The notes under the pieces are model-generated. The model had not been told where the DNA came from, did not search any database, and was given only the letters and a program-made list of their open reading frames with translations. Position numbers and translations under genes: made by a program. A DNA stretch of 64,000 nt from Auanema rhodensis (Eukaryota > Nematoda > Chromadorea > Rhabditida > Rhabditidae): assembly GCA_964057225.1 (NCBI GenBank), contig OZ059895.1:17699688-17763687 (forward strand). The letters are read 5' to 3'. This document shows positions 43,385 to 56,030 of this stretch, piece by piece. Position 1 is the stretch's first letter; each line of letters begins with the position of its first letter.

Positions 43385-44353
43385 ATGTTCGAAGAAAAGC
43401 TGTTGATATCCATTTCAGCATTTGCTGCAACACTAGCAATTACTGCTTGCCTCGTTGTCATCCCAGACCTCTACAACACCATCAATGAGGTTCACGATGA
43501 GGTTCTCGATGAGGTTTCATTGTTTCGCGTTGAAGTTGATACCGCTTGGACCGAGATGATGGAAGTTCAACTTACCGTTACTCCACCATCCAAGCCCCGC
43601 CAAAATCCATTCAAGTCTATCTTCCGTCAGAAGAGACAGGACTTCTCTGGACTTCCAGCATGGTGCCAATGTGAGCCAACCAAGCCAACGTGTCCACCCG
43701 GACCACCAGGACCGCCAGGAGAGCCAGGACAGCCAGGTAAATGATGAAGCATCTGAATCATTTTCTTAATTTTATTTTTTGTAGGGCAGAAAGGACAACC
43801 AGGACCACCAGGAGAAGATAATACATTCGTTCATCCACCACCTTCTTGCCCACAAGCAGACTATGGCTGCCGTAAATGCCCCAGAGGTCCACCAGGACCC
43901 AAAGGACCCAACGGACCAATTGGACCTAAGGGATCCGATGGGCACCCAGGAGCTCCAGGCCATCGAGGACAACCAGGATCACCAGGAGCTCCAGGTCCAA
44001 TTGGAGAAGCCGGAGCCCCAGGAGCACCAGGACGTGATGGAAAACCAGGACATCGAGGAAAAGATGGAAAACGTTTCATTGGAACTCCGGGAACACGAGG
44101 ACCAGCTGGATCCGCCGGACCAATTGGAAACCCAGGAGCCTCAGGAAACCCAGGACAAGACGGAGCCCCAGGACCACAAGGACCAGCTGGACAAGACGGA
44201 ACCCCAGGATATGCTGGAGAAGACGGACAACCAGGAGCTCCAGGAAGTGATGGAGCACCTGGAGAAGATGCTGCCTACTGCAAATGTCCCAGTCGTACTA
44301 CTGTTTATGCCCGTCAACATAATCGTGCTCCACCTGGGCTTGGATATGCCTAA
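43385..44353 (+). CDS. Cuticle collagen 3
   Basis: Exons 43385-43736 and 43785-44353 around a 48-bp intron at the same place as in copies 1 and 2; 306 residues. The N-terminal half is close to theirs ([21 protein letters not shown], the same RQKR site, same Cys pattern), but the Gly-X-Y part is more diverged, with more charged triplets (GEKGRDG-like, KDGKRFIG interruption) and a different tail ending in [11 protein letters not shown]. Likely a paralogue with its own stage or region of expression. Confidence 0.93.
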
Positions 44354-47300
44354 GCTTTTCTGAATAATTCATGTTTTGATTGTGCATGTTAAGAAATAAA
44401 TCAGTTTGAATACTTGGCATGTTTCAAAGCAAAACTTGAATAAAACCCTTTATTTTACCTCTTGAAGATTTAACTTTGAAATTTTTGCTTATGTAATGAT
44501 ATTAATAAAAACCTACAATTTTCCGTTAGATTTGAATAGTTGAAAAGTTATAAGTTTTAATTAATGCTGGTGCCGTATGTAGTAGTATGACCCACCCCTT
44601 CCCCATCAAAACAGTTTCTTGAAACCTTTTAAAATATTTTTCTGAATACCCGTACCATTCTGTGTTCACTTCAAGTATGACGACTATTGCCTATATACTT
44701 ATACTTATAGTTATGTTTAGATATCTAGAGCATATGATAACTTTTTGCATGATAATCGGTTGATAAACTATTTTAATTTGACTCTCAATGTCACATTCTA
44801 TGAGTCAGTTAGACTATACCAGACAAATATTATTTCGATACATATGTAATGCAGTTTTCAATGACCCAATTTATATTAAATTGAAGAAAATATTTATTTA
44901 TAATAAAAATTATTTTAATAATACTTACATAACTATATATCTATTTCATAGAATATTATAATTATAAAAAGAAAAATCAATTATTTTAACGGCTTTGTTG
45001 GTAGTACAACTTCATGTTATATTCTTTGTCATGAAAGTATTAAAATGCGAATTTTGTTTAAAAAAATAACATATTCTATTGAATATCTTGACTCTTTAAT
45101 ATTATTTTATATTATATCGTATAATTTGTTTTCATAATATTATTGAATAAAATAACAAAATACTTACCACATACTTTCGTATTTTATAAGAAAAGTATAA
45201 ACCTTTTAAAAGATTATTTAAATATATGTTCAGGTATAGTTTGATGAATGCAACCGATTAACTGTACTGTTTAGTGTTAAATGATAATTTTTTTCAAAAG
45301 GGCATACCACGTTACCAACCTAATTAGTATAATTAGTGAATTCTTTGTATTCTAAAATTAAAAGTTTAATCTGAATTACTATTTTAGAGAATATTCAACA
45401 TTTCAATGGTATTTGATTAATAAAACTTAATGGACGTCAATGTCAATGTAGATGTAGAGAATAAACAGATTTTTTATTTCATTATTTTTAGGCTTGTCTC
45501 TCAAGAAAAAGTACGTTCCTTATCACTTCTGACACCCGATCTCAACGGGCTGTATTGTAGTTGATTGTAACAATTCGTAATTGGCTTATCGTAAACCTGG
45601 AAGTAATTTCCTTATTACTTCGTTCGTGAGTGATTTGTGACATCAGTAGAAGAAGTCCTTGCAGGCAGGCGCTCAACCCCCTTCTCTCTATAGCTGATTT
45701 GATGATTCGTCGAAGTCTTCGTTATCATTCATGTGTTATGTATGTTGTATACAGCTAGTCGGATGACCCTCAAATGTAATCGCAGCATCTACCACCCTTA
45801 ACGTCACTTAGCCGAAGAAAATAGCGGAACTTTAACCTATTTGGGCATTTGTTGATGATGGACAGTTAGCATCAGCCGAATGTTGAAGGCCAATGCTCTT
45901 CATACCATTTCTGACTGTTGAAACGAAGGTTTTGCTTTTGATATTGGCTACTGAATATGTAAATATGAAAATATATAATAATATACATATTTATAATTAG
46001 TAAATTTGATATATTATAATAGTCAGAATATTTAGTTTGGAAATCATTAAAACAGCAATCATATTAGACTTTTCAAATTGATAAAATGCAGCTTTGTATG
46101 TGTATACGTGGGAAAACTGTTAAAATTGAAATTCTTAGTACGAGGTGATAATCAGAAATTTCAGTTTTTTACTTCAAATAGTTATTCTTTAATGAAAAGA
46201 TAAAAGAAATTATAGCTAATATGTTGGTTTAGAAGAAGCATTCAATTACCCGAAAAGCTAGACAACCCGCCCCGTTACACATGATTTTCAAAAACTCTAT
46301 AGAATAGATAATATGTTAGGGCTGGATGATTATCTTAAGGGACAGCACTTAGAATATGAGAGAGGGAAGTCCAGAAGACATGCTTGAATATGAAACACAC
46401 AACTCTGATAATGATTTTCAGAACATCACGTCATTCGCGAAAAACGTTTTGTTGGTGGTTTTTTTTTTTGAAATAGAAATGCTGTAATATAAATGCTCTA
46501 ATTTTACAGTTTTTTGTAAAACAAAGCTGATGTTTAACACTTTCATATGATGTGACCTTAGTGTTCTATTTTCGATAAAGATTCAAATGTAGAACATGAT
46601 GCTTTTTTCTTCCAAACATCTCACATATAACTTTGTTTTATTGGAAAATACCCAATATGTTTGGTTTACACTAATTAGGTCAGATTTTCGCAATTTGTTA
46701 CTTACAAGAGAGTTCGAAAACTATTGAAAACTTATGACCTTGACGTTTGAAAAATAGAGTCGCTGAGATAAAAACCTCCCCAAAGTATATTGAACTGATA
46801 GCATCAACACCAGCCACCAGACAGAAGTTCGTCCGGAAATAGGTCAGTGAGGTAAATGACTGAGAAGTAAGTATTACGATGAAGCCAGAGCAAATTAGCT
46901 ACTTTTCGTCAAATACGTAAAACTTCTTTAACGTATCATCACACAGTCATACTCTCAGGTCATACGGTCGATGAATTCATACGAATATCATTTCAATCTC
47001 TTCATCTCTCAGGTATGGCACGTGAAAGCTAATTTCGATCACTGTTGGTTGAAATATATAACAAACAAACTGAATTTGACAGAAGAAATAATTTTGCAGA
47101 TTGTACTATACTGAATACTATATGAATGAAGAATATAGATTTGAAGCAGATTCCCTCATCCATCTGTATGTGTGGTAACGTCTGTAGCTGAAAGTTCATT
47201 TTCCATTTCGGCACGTTAGCCATACAGAAGTCATTCATTTAAGCAATTGCCTAATGATATTACAAAAGTAGTAAATTTGAAAATACAGCAAGACATTTCA

Positions 47301-49680
47301 AGACGATGGAATTTTAATTCTTCATGGTGGTCCTTGTATTCACATACTCTCATTGTTCTTTTAAATGTTTTACAATCTAAAAAAAGACTATTTGAGGGAA
47401 TAAAAAATTTCCTAATCGGAGGTTCCACTTTGAGCGATTGCTTTACCGTCATCATCATCGCCATTATTCTTACTCGTTTGTTCGTGTCGTATTTTCTTTT
47501 CCTCTCCTTACATGCATATAACTGTTTTCAATTCCATTCGCAATCCTCTCAGGAGTTATCCCATTCTTCTTTGTCGTCTGGCTTTACAGTAGATTACACT
47601 GAACATATAAGAGAAGCATCGTTAACCGTCTGTGTCGCCACAACTGTTGTCGTGGTATCGTTGTTGTCGTCGTCTGTCGTCATCCATCGTCGCCATCTTC
47701 AGCATGATCCAGCCATCAGGATGACAACGGTGGGAATAGGCCCCTTGATCATTGAAATTATTCTTTATTTGTCGGATTCTGGAATATCCTAATAACTTTT
47801 GATTCATAAAATAGATCTCTTCGTTGACTTTGTTCAATTAAATTGATTCGATTCAAAAGAAGGACAATTCGAGATGCAGCAATTCATAAAATATTTATCC
47901 TGTCAGCAGAAGAAACATGTAGGTATGGATTGACAACGCAGAATTTGTAACAATGAGTTTGCAATGAAGAGGTTCTGATGTCTGGACAGCAGGAAGAAGC
48001 AACATCCAAACCGTTTTGCATTTTGCGTGATAGAAGAAACTAGATTTTGTTGAATTAAAGAGGGAGCGAAAGAGGGAAGAAGATGGAAAACGCAGAATTT
48101 GAAGGTGCTGTCTTCTAAACTAACTATTTCATGAGATTATTCACCCATCACAGAGTCTTAATGTCATCTGAATCATCTGAGATGTCACTTCAGTCTAGCA
48201 CGTTGAAGTAACTGATTTGCATCAATACAATCGACAATATTTCGCCGGCACTTGTGGCTGTAAAATATGTTTCCAAGCTTCTCCTTGATGTCTCTATCAC
48301 ATCATTGGCCGATTGTTTTTTCTGTTGTATCCCATGATCTAACCATGATCTTTGATATTTTAAAATATCGTTAGAAGTACTTCCGTATTTAAATACTTTT
48401 CTGAACAATTGGTGGGAAAGAGGAAGAAGGACAATGTCTAGAAAATGGCAATGAATACCGTTACTATATGAGGACAGGAAAATCAAACTGGGACAAGAAT
48501 TAATAGTTTTATATGATCATAAAGAAGATAGAACGTAATTGAATATGCCAAAATTTCAAAAACAACCTCAAAAAAGTGGAAAACAGTTGGTGAACATGGA
48601 AAATCGAAAGGGTATTAAGTATTAGAAATGATATCCTCATAAGTTAGTTTTCCAAATTTCAAGAAATAAAAGCTATGAATTGACATTCTTTTAATCGTTT
48701 TCAAAACTTCTTTGAAGGACATAGTTTTATGATGGAAATTGTTGATGACAAATGAGGTGGTAAAGAAGAAGACGTCTTCGAAGCCAACCACGACAACGAA
48801 GTCAGCGACGACGTTGAGGGAAGCCAGTTTTACTTCTGACCAAAAATTGGTCTTCGCTGTAAGGGTTTGAGTAATAGAAAATAGTTTCTTAACTACATCA
48901 GTCTCCAGCAACACTATTGTTTCCTTTCATTCGTCAAGTATAAGATGTTGAAAATTGAACGTCGGTACAGGCATAAAGGTGGTTGAAAGTTATTTTGCCT
49001 CTCACATATAGAAAGTATGATGAAGTACCGTTATATGGCAAGAATGGTCGAATGGCTGGTGGAAGAAAAAAGAGTGCCAGGTGATGAATATGATGTACTG
49101 ATGGAAAGGCAAACAATAGATTTTGGGGTCAGGACTAAATGACTATGAAGGTGAACGAAAAAAATTGTTTCAAGTGAGCTGAGAACAATTCCCAACAATT
49201 CCCTAGTTACAAAAATGTTTAGTAAATTCTTACGTTTGAAAGGCATGAATAACTTGAATTCTTACGAGAAAACAGGTTGATACAAATTTTGAATCAAATT
49301 ATTCGAAACAACTGTTCGTCTGTTTCAATTTTTTATCAAAAATGAGTGTCAAAGAGTAATTACGGCTGACTGTTTTTGATATGTGCAATGTGTAAAGGGC
49401 TCAAACCTCATATTTACATGTGCAGGTACGATATTATTACAGTATCAAGCAACTAATGTTGTCTTGTCAAAAGAATGAAGGATTTTATGCTACTTCGTCA
49501 ACATGAGCTTCTCCTTTTTTGGCTGAGATGAAGTGATAAGTACAGCATGATTCAACCCTAACTAATTGCTGCAACTATAATCACTTAATCCAATTTCAAA
49601 TTAATCTTTTGGGACTTTGCATTTCTGTTTTTTTATTATTTACTACATTGACTTTCCTTTCTTTATTTTTTTCCATTGAA
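44354..49680. other. 5.3-kb intergenic region
   Basis: No gene model I can support. Around 45510-45930 and 47450-49250 base composition is less AT-rich, with CGT/GTC triplet-rich stretches near 47620-47720 and 48760-48830, which create short open frames on both strands without splice or homology support. Regulatory DNA or a non-coding transcript is possible. Confidence 0.45.
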
Positions 49681-49737
49681 AATTGGGGCGTGGTTTCGAT
49701 GCACTGATGGCGTAGTAGGAGGGGTCGACGGACGCCC

Positions 49738-49745
49738 TGACGTCA
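49738..49745. promoter_or_regulatory. TGACGTCA palindrome in collagen gene 4 promoter
   Basis: A perfect CRE-type bZIP site, inside a larger inverted repeat (GCCCTG...CAGGGC), about 10-20 bp upstream of the TATA-like element CTTTATAAGG at 49754-49763. Confidence 0.5.
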
Positions 49746-49799
49746 ACGCAGGGCTTTATAAGGCGACAGCACTGTTCACAAACATCATCGAGCCTTACG

Positions 49800-50989
49800 A
49801 TGTTCGAGGAAAAGCTTCTTGTCGGTGTTGCATCTGCTTGCTCTACCTTGGCTATTGTAGCCTGCCTTGTTGTATTGCCAAGCCTTTACAATGAAATCAA
49901 CGCTGTTCACGACGAGGTGAGTGCTAATATCTGACGATTCAACTAGATTCTGAAAATTTATTTTCTATTGAATTCTATTCGAATTTCTTTTATTTATTCT
50001 TATGTTCTCAGGTTCTCGATGGAGTTTCCGTCTTCCGTGTTGAAACTGACTCTGCCTGGACTGAGATGATGGACATCCAAATCACCGTTTCCCCACCATC
50101 CAAGCCAAAACAAAATCCATTCAACTCTATCTTCCGTCAAAAGAGACAGGTAAATTCGAAATTATTTTCTCTTCACCGATTTTCTATACTTTTTTTTCAA
50201 AATTCAATTACCCAGCCAGTCTAGTTTACTATATTTCGGTCATATTCATTATTCTGAAAGAAATTATACGACATTTACGATGTAACCAATTTCAAATTAC
50301 AGGACTACCGCGGACTTCCAGCCTGGTGCCAATGCGAGCCAACCAAGCCAACCTGCCCACCAGGTCCACCAGGACCACCAGGAAGACCAGGAAACGCAGG
50401 AACCCCAGGACCACGCGGTCAACCAGGACAAGACAACTACCAAACCTACGCTGTCCCAACTTGCCCACCAGTATCCCGCGATTGCGTTAAGTGCCCAGCT
50501 GGAGCCCCAGGACCACAAGGACCTGACGGACCACAAGGACGTCCAGGACCAGACGGACGCCCAGGACAACCAGGACACAAGGGACAACCAGGAGCCCCAG
50601 GACCAAGAGTGAGACATAATATTTCGAAATTAATTTAATAATATAATAATTCTCAGGGACCAGTCGGAGATGCCGGAACTCCAGGACATCCAGGACGCGA
50701 TGGACAACCAGGACACCCAGGACGCGACGGACGCAAGGGCAAGGGAACCCCAGGAAGACCAGGACCATCTGGACGTCCAGGACAACCAGGAAAGTCTGGA
50801 CACCCAGGACAACGTGGAATGCCAGGAAAGTCAGGACCACAAGGACCAGCTGGACACCCAGGACAACCAGGAAAGGCTGGCTTCGACGGACGTCCAGGAG
50901 TTCCAGGAGGAGCCGGACTTCCAGGAAACGATGCCGCTTACTGCCCATGCCCAGCCCGCAGCGGAGCCTACTTCATGCAAAGATCCTAA
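49800..50989 (+). CDS. Cuticle collagen 4 (three introns)
   Basis: Exons 49800-49916, 50012-50149, 50303-50608 and 50657-50989; 297 residues. Starts [20 protein letters not shown] as in the other three, keeps the [14 protein letters not shown] block, the RQKR site (exon 2 ends just after it) and the Cys pattern, and ends [18 protein letters not shown]. Its Gly-X-Y part is richer in Arg, His and Lys ([17 protein letters not shown]). None of its three introns lies where the single intron of the other collagens lies. Confidence 0.93.
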
Positions 50990-51631
50990 ACAATCACATA
51001 ATTATAATAAATATTGCTTTCATACGCATCTATCTTTTTTGTGCAACAAATCAACAAATCGAACTTAGAGTATAGATAGCAAAAACCTGTTCAAATAATT
51101 TTCGAAAAATACCTATGTTGGCAGTGAAAATTGCTCAAACATATAACTTGACTAGCACACATATACATATAGCAATTAGATGAATAGAAAGGGTTTTTTT
51201 CTGTCTCATTGTCATTTGACTTTCATGTCTCTGGACGTTAGTTATATAACAGTCTAGTATCTAGTCCTTCTTTCACTTGTAAAAGAACATAATGCTTGAC
51301 AAAATTGCATACAAAGCTTTACGAATGCCGTCAAATGAACTGTGATCTAGAGTGCATACTATATACACGAATTGAAAAAAACATTGAAAGGATTGTTTAT
51401 CCAATCATTTGTTCCAAAAGTTATTACATCTTCCGTTTGAATAGATTATGGCAGAAATAAAAAAAAAGAAAATTTCGTTAAATTATTATAAGATTTTATT
51501 CAAAACTTGGTGTTTTTAAAAGCTTTTTTCTTTTAGCAATATTCACATCATTATTTATGTACACATAGTTCTTTTATTATAATTTTTATATATATTTATA
51601 TATATATTGCCATTCCTAATCGTGTTCTTGT
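50990..51631. other. Spacer between convergent genes
   Basis: AT-rich, no gene; contains the 3' flanks of collagen 4 and of the minus-strand Cys-rich gene. Confidence 0.5.
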
Positions 51632-54600
51632 TTAGTTGAGATCAAGGCGTTTAGCACGAATCTTGTCGCACCTGGAAAGGTTGCATCATCATTAGGCTTA
51701 ATGGAATAATTAAATCTTACTTGTCATAATCACAACAAGATTTATCACAGGTGAAAACAGAATCAAAACTCTCATCAAACTGAAATTAGCAGATGTTAAA
51801 GGAAATTTGTGTCTTCTTTTCGCTCTTTACGACAACATTCCCACATACCTCTCGCTTTTGCCGAGAAATCGTCGCTGATGGCTGATGTGGGCTGACTGCT
51901 GCCCGACGGACATTTGACTGACAAGGACAAGGTGCTCTCCGAATTTCCTGTAATTTAAAACTTAGTTTTATGATCAAGATAAAATAATTCCGATCTCTCA
52001 TTAGTTGGAAGTTGGATGACAAAATATGGGGGTTTTCACATATTCTCATTATAATCCATCATGGGTATTTCAAATAACAGCAAAAAAGTTCCATCATTGA
52101 CAGATGTGAATGTAACGAACCTTTGCGTTCTCTGTTTCAGCTTCTCGTTTTTTTCTTCCGCCACAAGGTAAACACTAGAAAAAAAAATTTTTTTTTACAA
52201 AAAATGGGCTGATGGAAACATACAATCGTTCTCTTGGCACGTTTCAAAATGTTACCAAGATTTGAACAAGAATGACAGTTACCCTAAAAACAAAAATAGT
52301 TTGCTTCATCAATTAAGTGAGATCTGCTTTTTTTAAAATTAGAATTTTTTTTTAAATTATTTTTGGTAATATTTAGTTTATAATAATCTTATTAACGTAC
52401 CAAGCTTCGCTTCTTTCGTTTACCCAAACAAGGTAGACAACCCTGAAATTCCGTAAATTATGTTGTAATAGTATGATTTGATGGTATATCATGTTTTCCC
52501 ATCCGCATTTGTCTACTTTCTTTGTTTTCCATGTTTTTTTTTGTGAAGAATGTCAAAAAAAATACTTTTGAAAGATGGAATTTAGAAAGGGTTCTATTAA
52601 GAAAAAAAAACTTATTTACCAATCGTTTCACTCGTTTGTGATGTTCTTCATCAATATCTCTCTTCTTTCTGCCTAAACATGGTAAGCAACCCTGAAATAG
52701 TTGATTCGAGAACATCAAACCAATATCTGAACTAACCAATCGCTTAACACGTCTATGACTGCCAGAACATGTTCCACAACCAGTATTAAGCTGAATTCAT
52801 GTTATTATATTGTGTATCTTGTTTTGTATTATCAATTACCTGTCCGAATAAGCTTGTAAATGGATTTGGTGAAGAGCTACAACCTCTACATCCACCAGCC
52901 TGGCGCTTCACACGACCGGGCATAATTTGTCCAGACGCGGTACATTGTGATGAACATCCGGAACCTGAGTTTTGAAATAATAAACCTTGTAAAATAAAAA
53001 AATTGCTATAATAAATATGCATATCTCTATCAATGTAATATTTCGATTTTTAACATAATTTACCTGGACTTCGTTTCATACGAAGTGACTTATGGAGACG
53101 TCGACGACATGGGCAAGAAGGACATGATCGGTAGCATAATGGTACTGTTGGCTGAAATAAAGAAAAATATAAAAAATAAAGATCCATCATCTATCCAGTT
53201 TTTAGAAAATATTAATTTGAACATCAATTCATACTAATATAACAACAGATCATAGATGTATGTTTCATTATTTCTGTCGTAAGATTGCAGAAACATCATA
53301 TCATATATCAAACAAAGTATGAAATGAACTACTTTTGTTGTCAACTTAAGACATTAACTTTCAGATTTCTACCGATTTCTTGGTAATAACGATATATTTT
53401 TTAAATTGTTATCTTTTTCGTTTTGACAGTTTTATAGGCTTTATCTGTGACACTTTGATACATTTTTATCATACTTGGGTATTGATAATCAATTTTAAAA
53501 AATAAAAATTATATTTTTTGGGGGACAGGCAAAGAAATCGATCTTATCCAAGCTTGTAACCTTAACTTGTCCTTTCTTGTCGTTATGTATGGACAAGGTG
53601 ACAATGTAGTTTTCGTGTTGTTTAATCACTGTCCTTCATCATTTTCTTCTCAAAATTAGTTTAAACATCTGTATGAACTATAGGAAGTTCAATGAACCAA
53701 AGTTAATTCGAAAAGCAAAAGATATAATATGATTAAGAGTTTAGTTTATAATCATAGTTAACACGTTCACCACCTTTCTCTATCAAAATATGCTTTTGAG
53801 TGATGCTTTTCTTGTCAAATTTTAAATTTTTGAGCTTACAATGCTGATACAGCAAGTTTGCTGAACTGGGCAGCATGGAGGTGGTGGTGGTTGACAACAC
53901 ACTGCAGGTTGTGGACAACATGGAATTGTAGGAGGTGGAGGACAACAGGGAATTGTAGCTGTAACATATGTAGGTAAGAAGGTAAAAAACTTCCGGGTAT
54001 ATTTTGTTTTGTTTTTCAGAAAAATATATAGAATAGGCAACTTACGTAAACAACACGGAGTAACAGGTTGACAGCACATTTGAGGTGGTGGAGGAGCTGC
54101 ACATGGGCAGCCGCCTTGAGGTTGACTAAAAAACAAATTAAAATGTAAACAACAACAAAATTATCGTACTCATAGGCAGGTTGATATGTTCCAACAGGTT
54201 GGAAGTTGCTTTGAGGTTGGGAAATATACTGTTGTTGATTACTATACTGGGATTGAGGTTGTGGATGGAGTTGTGGATTTATTTCCGCTTGAGGCTCAGG
54301 CAGTAACTCAGGCTGTAGCTCAGGTTGTTGACCAGGATATGAAGATGCATGCGCTGTAGTGATATCGGTATAACTGAAAAAAATTGTACATTTTGTTCTG
54401 CGTGAGATTAAAGATTACTCTGGGCTTGGATCAACATTGACAGGCTGTGCTGGTTCTGGTGACAGAGTTACGATTTCAGGCTGGAATTCACAAAGTTTGT
54501 ATGTGCTGCATAAAGTTGAATCTTACAGTGTACGGTTGTTCAATAGCATGGCTTTGTTGGACGGTTTCACGATACCCTCCTTGTGCAGTAACAACAGGCT

Positions 54601-56030
54601 TCGGCTCACCAAAATCTTCATCATATCCTAAAAGCCATTATTGAATAAACAATAATAAAAAATATAATGAGACGCACCATCTTCAGTCTTCAATGCTGTA
54701 GATGATCGACCTTGCCCGGGTGGAGCAAAACCGGGATCATCGCAACAAGCGCAACAGTTCTTTTTCCCTCCTGGGTTAGCTTGTTGTTCACCTTGATAAA
54801 TCCAAGATTTCTGCGTGTCTGGACTAATAGTTACCTAAGAAATCGGAAAATGTTTGATAGGATTAAGTTAAGATTTACCTGTTTGCTAAAGTGCCCTTCG
54901 TGTTTGCCTGGAGATAGTCCAGTTCGTTTTAATTGGATAGGATTAGTATATGTCTCTTTTTGTTTTGGATCTTCAGGAGCAAGATCATCAGGATTAAATT
55001 CTGGTCCATATTCTGGCAGCTGCTCGCCAGAATGTAATTTTGTCACTGAGTTGTATGATTCTTCAGAGTTTGCGGAGGTAGTTGATTTACTTTTGGAAGG
55101 TACATAAGCAAGTGGGTTTCCATTCTTAGGAACTTTTGCCTGATCATGCACACCTCTGAAAACAACATAAGATTTTCCTCCGTTTTTAACAAATTTCACC
55201 TTTCGCCATTTTCCGAATCAGTTTCTAAATGTGGAGTGAACTTCATCTCTCTAATCATATATTCTTCCTGAATTGATTATGTATGAAAGTATTTCTGAAC
55301 GATGATAATCACAAACCTTAACCATCATTTCTACACTGCTACGTGGATCTCCTTCTTCACTTGAAGTATAATGAACTGATGAGGAAGAAGAAGAAGAAGA
55401 AGAAGAAGAAGAAGAAGCACTAAGTTCAGAAGAACCTCGAAGTACTGTTGTAGTTGTTCTAGGGGATGACGTCGTGAAGCCAGATATCACCGGTTGAACC
55501 GGTGATGATGGTCTAGCCGGAGGTGACACAACACCTGATAGAGTACCTGGCTCCGGAAATACAGATCCAGGACCTGTCAATTCAGGCTCCGGAAATGATA
55601 ATCCAGGAGCTGTCAATCCAATACCGGAAAGTGAGGATCCAGACGCTGAAGATTCAGATCCTGTTGAGTGAGGTCTTGTTGATCCAGGACCGTGGGGAGC
55701 AGGAGCAACTGGTGCTGGAGCTGACGGAGCAGGAGAGAATGGTGCTGGAGCCGCTGGTGATAGAGCCAACGGAGATGGAGCGAGCGGAGCAGGAGGTACT
55801 GGTTCTGGTGCTAAGGCTGCAGCCCCGGAAGCTGATGGGGCAGGAGGGTCATCTTCATCTTTTTCGTAATAAAATTGATAAGCTTGAGGTGGATCGGCTT
55901 CTGGTTGATATGGATTGCGTGGCATTGTTGGTACGTCTGAGTTGAGTTCCTCCGGTGGATACATACCAGGTGCTGAGCCAAAATCAGCCTGTATCAGAAA
56001 CGGAAGGAAAAGAAACAATAGCAGACGCAT
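51632..56030 (-). CDS. Secreted Pro/Ala/Cys-rich protein with CxxC-basic-site modules
   Basis: Nineteen exons, all junctions GT/AG and in frame: 56030-55317, 55267-55200, 55155-54879, 54834-54678, 54627-54527, 54480-54419, 54373-54170, 54125-54046, 53958-53840, 53151-53064, 52964-52840, 52790-52737, 52691-52620, 52442-52401, 52283-52224, 52174-52121, 51947-51849, 51779-51721, 51671-51632; 824 residues. Order: signal peptide (MRLLLFLFLPFLIQA); Pro/Ala/Ser-rich region with a 13-Ser run (to about 238); a stretch with CCACC at 380-384; Gln/Pro-rich linker; seven Cys doublets between 545 and 591 in Pro-rich sequence; then Cys-pair modules each followed by basic sites: RVKR 641-644, RVKR 679-682, RKKR 691-694, RVKR 703-706, KRKKR 715-719, RAKR 736-739, RKKR 748-751, RQKR 788-791. 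Ends CDKSCCDYDKCDK. Looks like an extracellular, disulfide-rich precursor cut by a furin-like enzyme; cuticle or body-wall matrix is a guess. No homologue recognised. Confidence 0.85.

Noticed and set aside
47247-47792. 181-codon open frame on the + strand
   Set aside because: No homology, splice signals or codon bias; partly made by triplet-rich GTC/GTT sequence.
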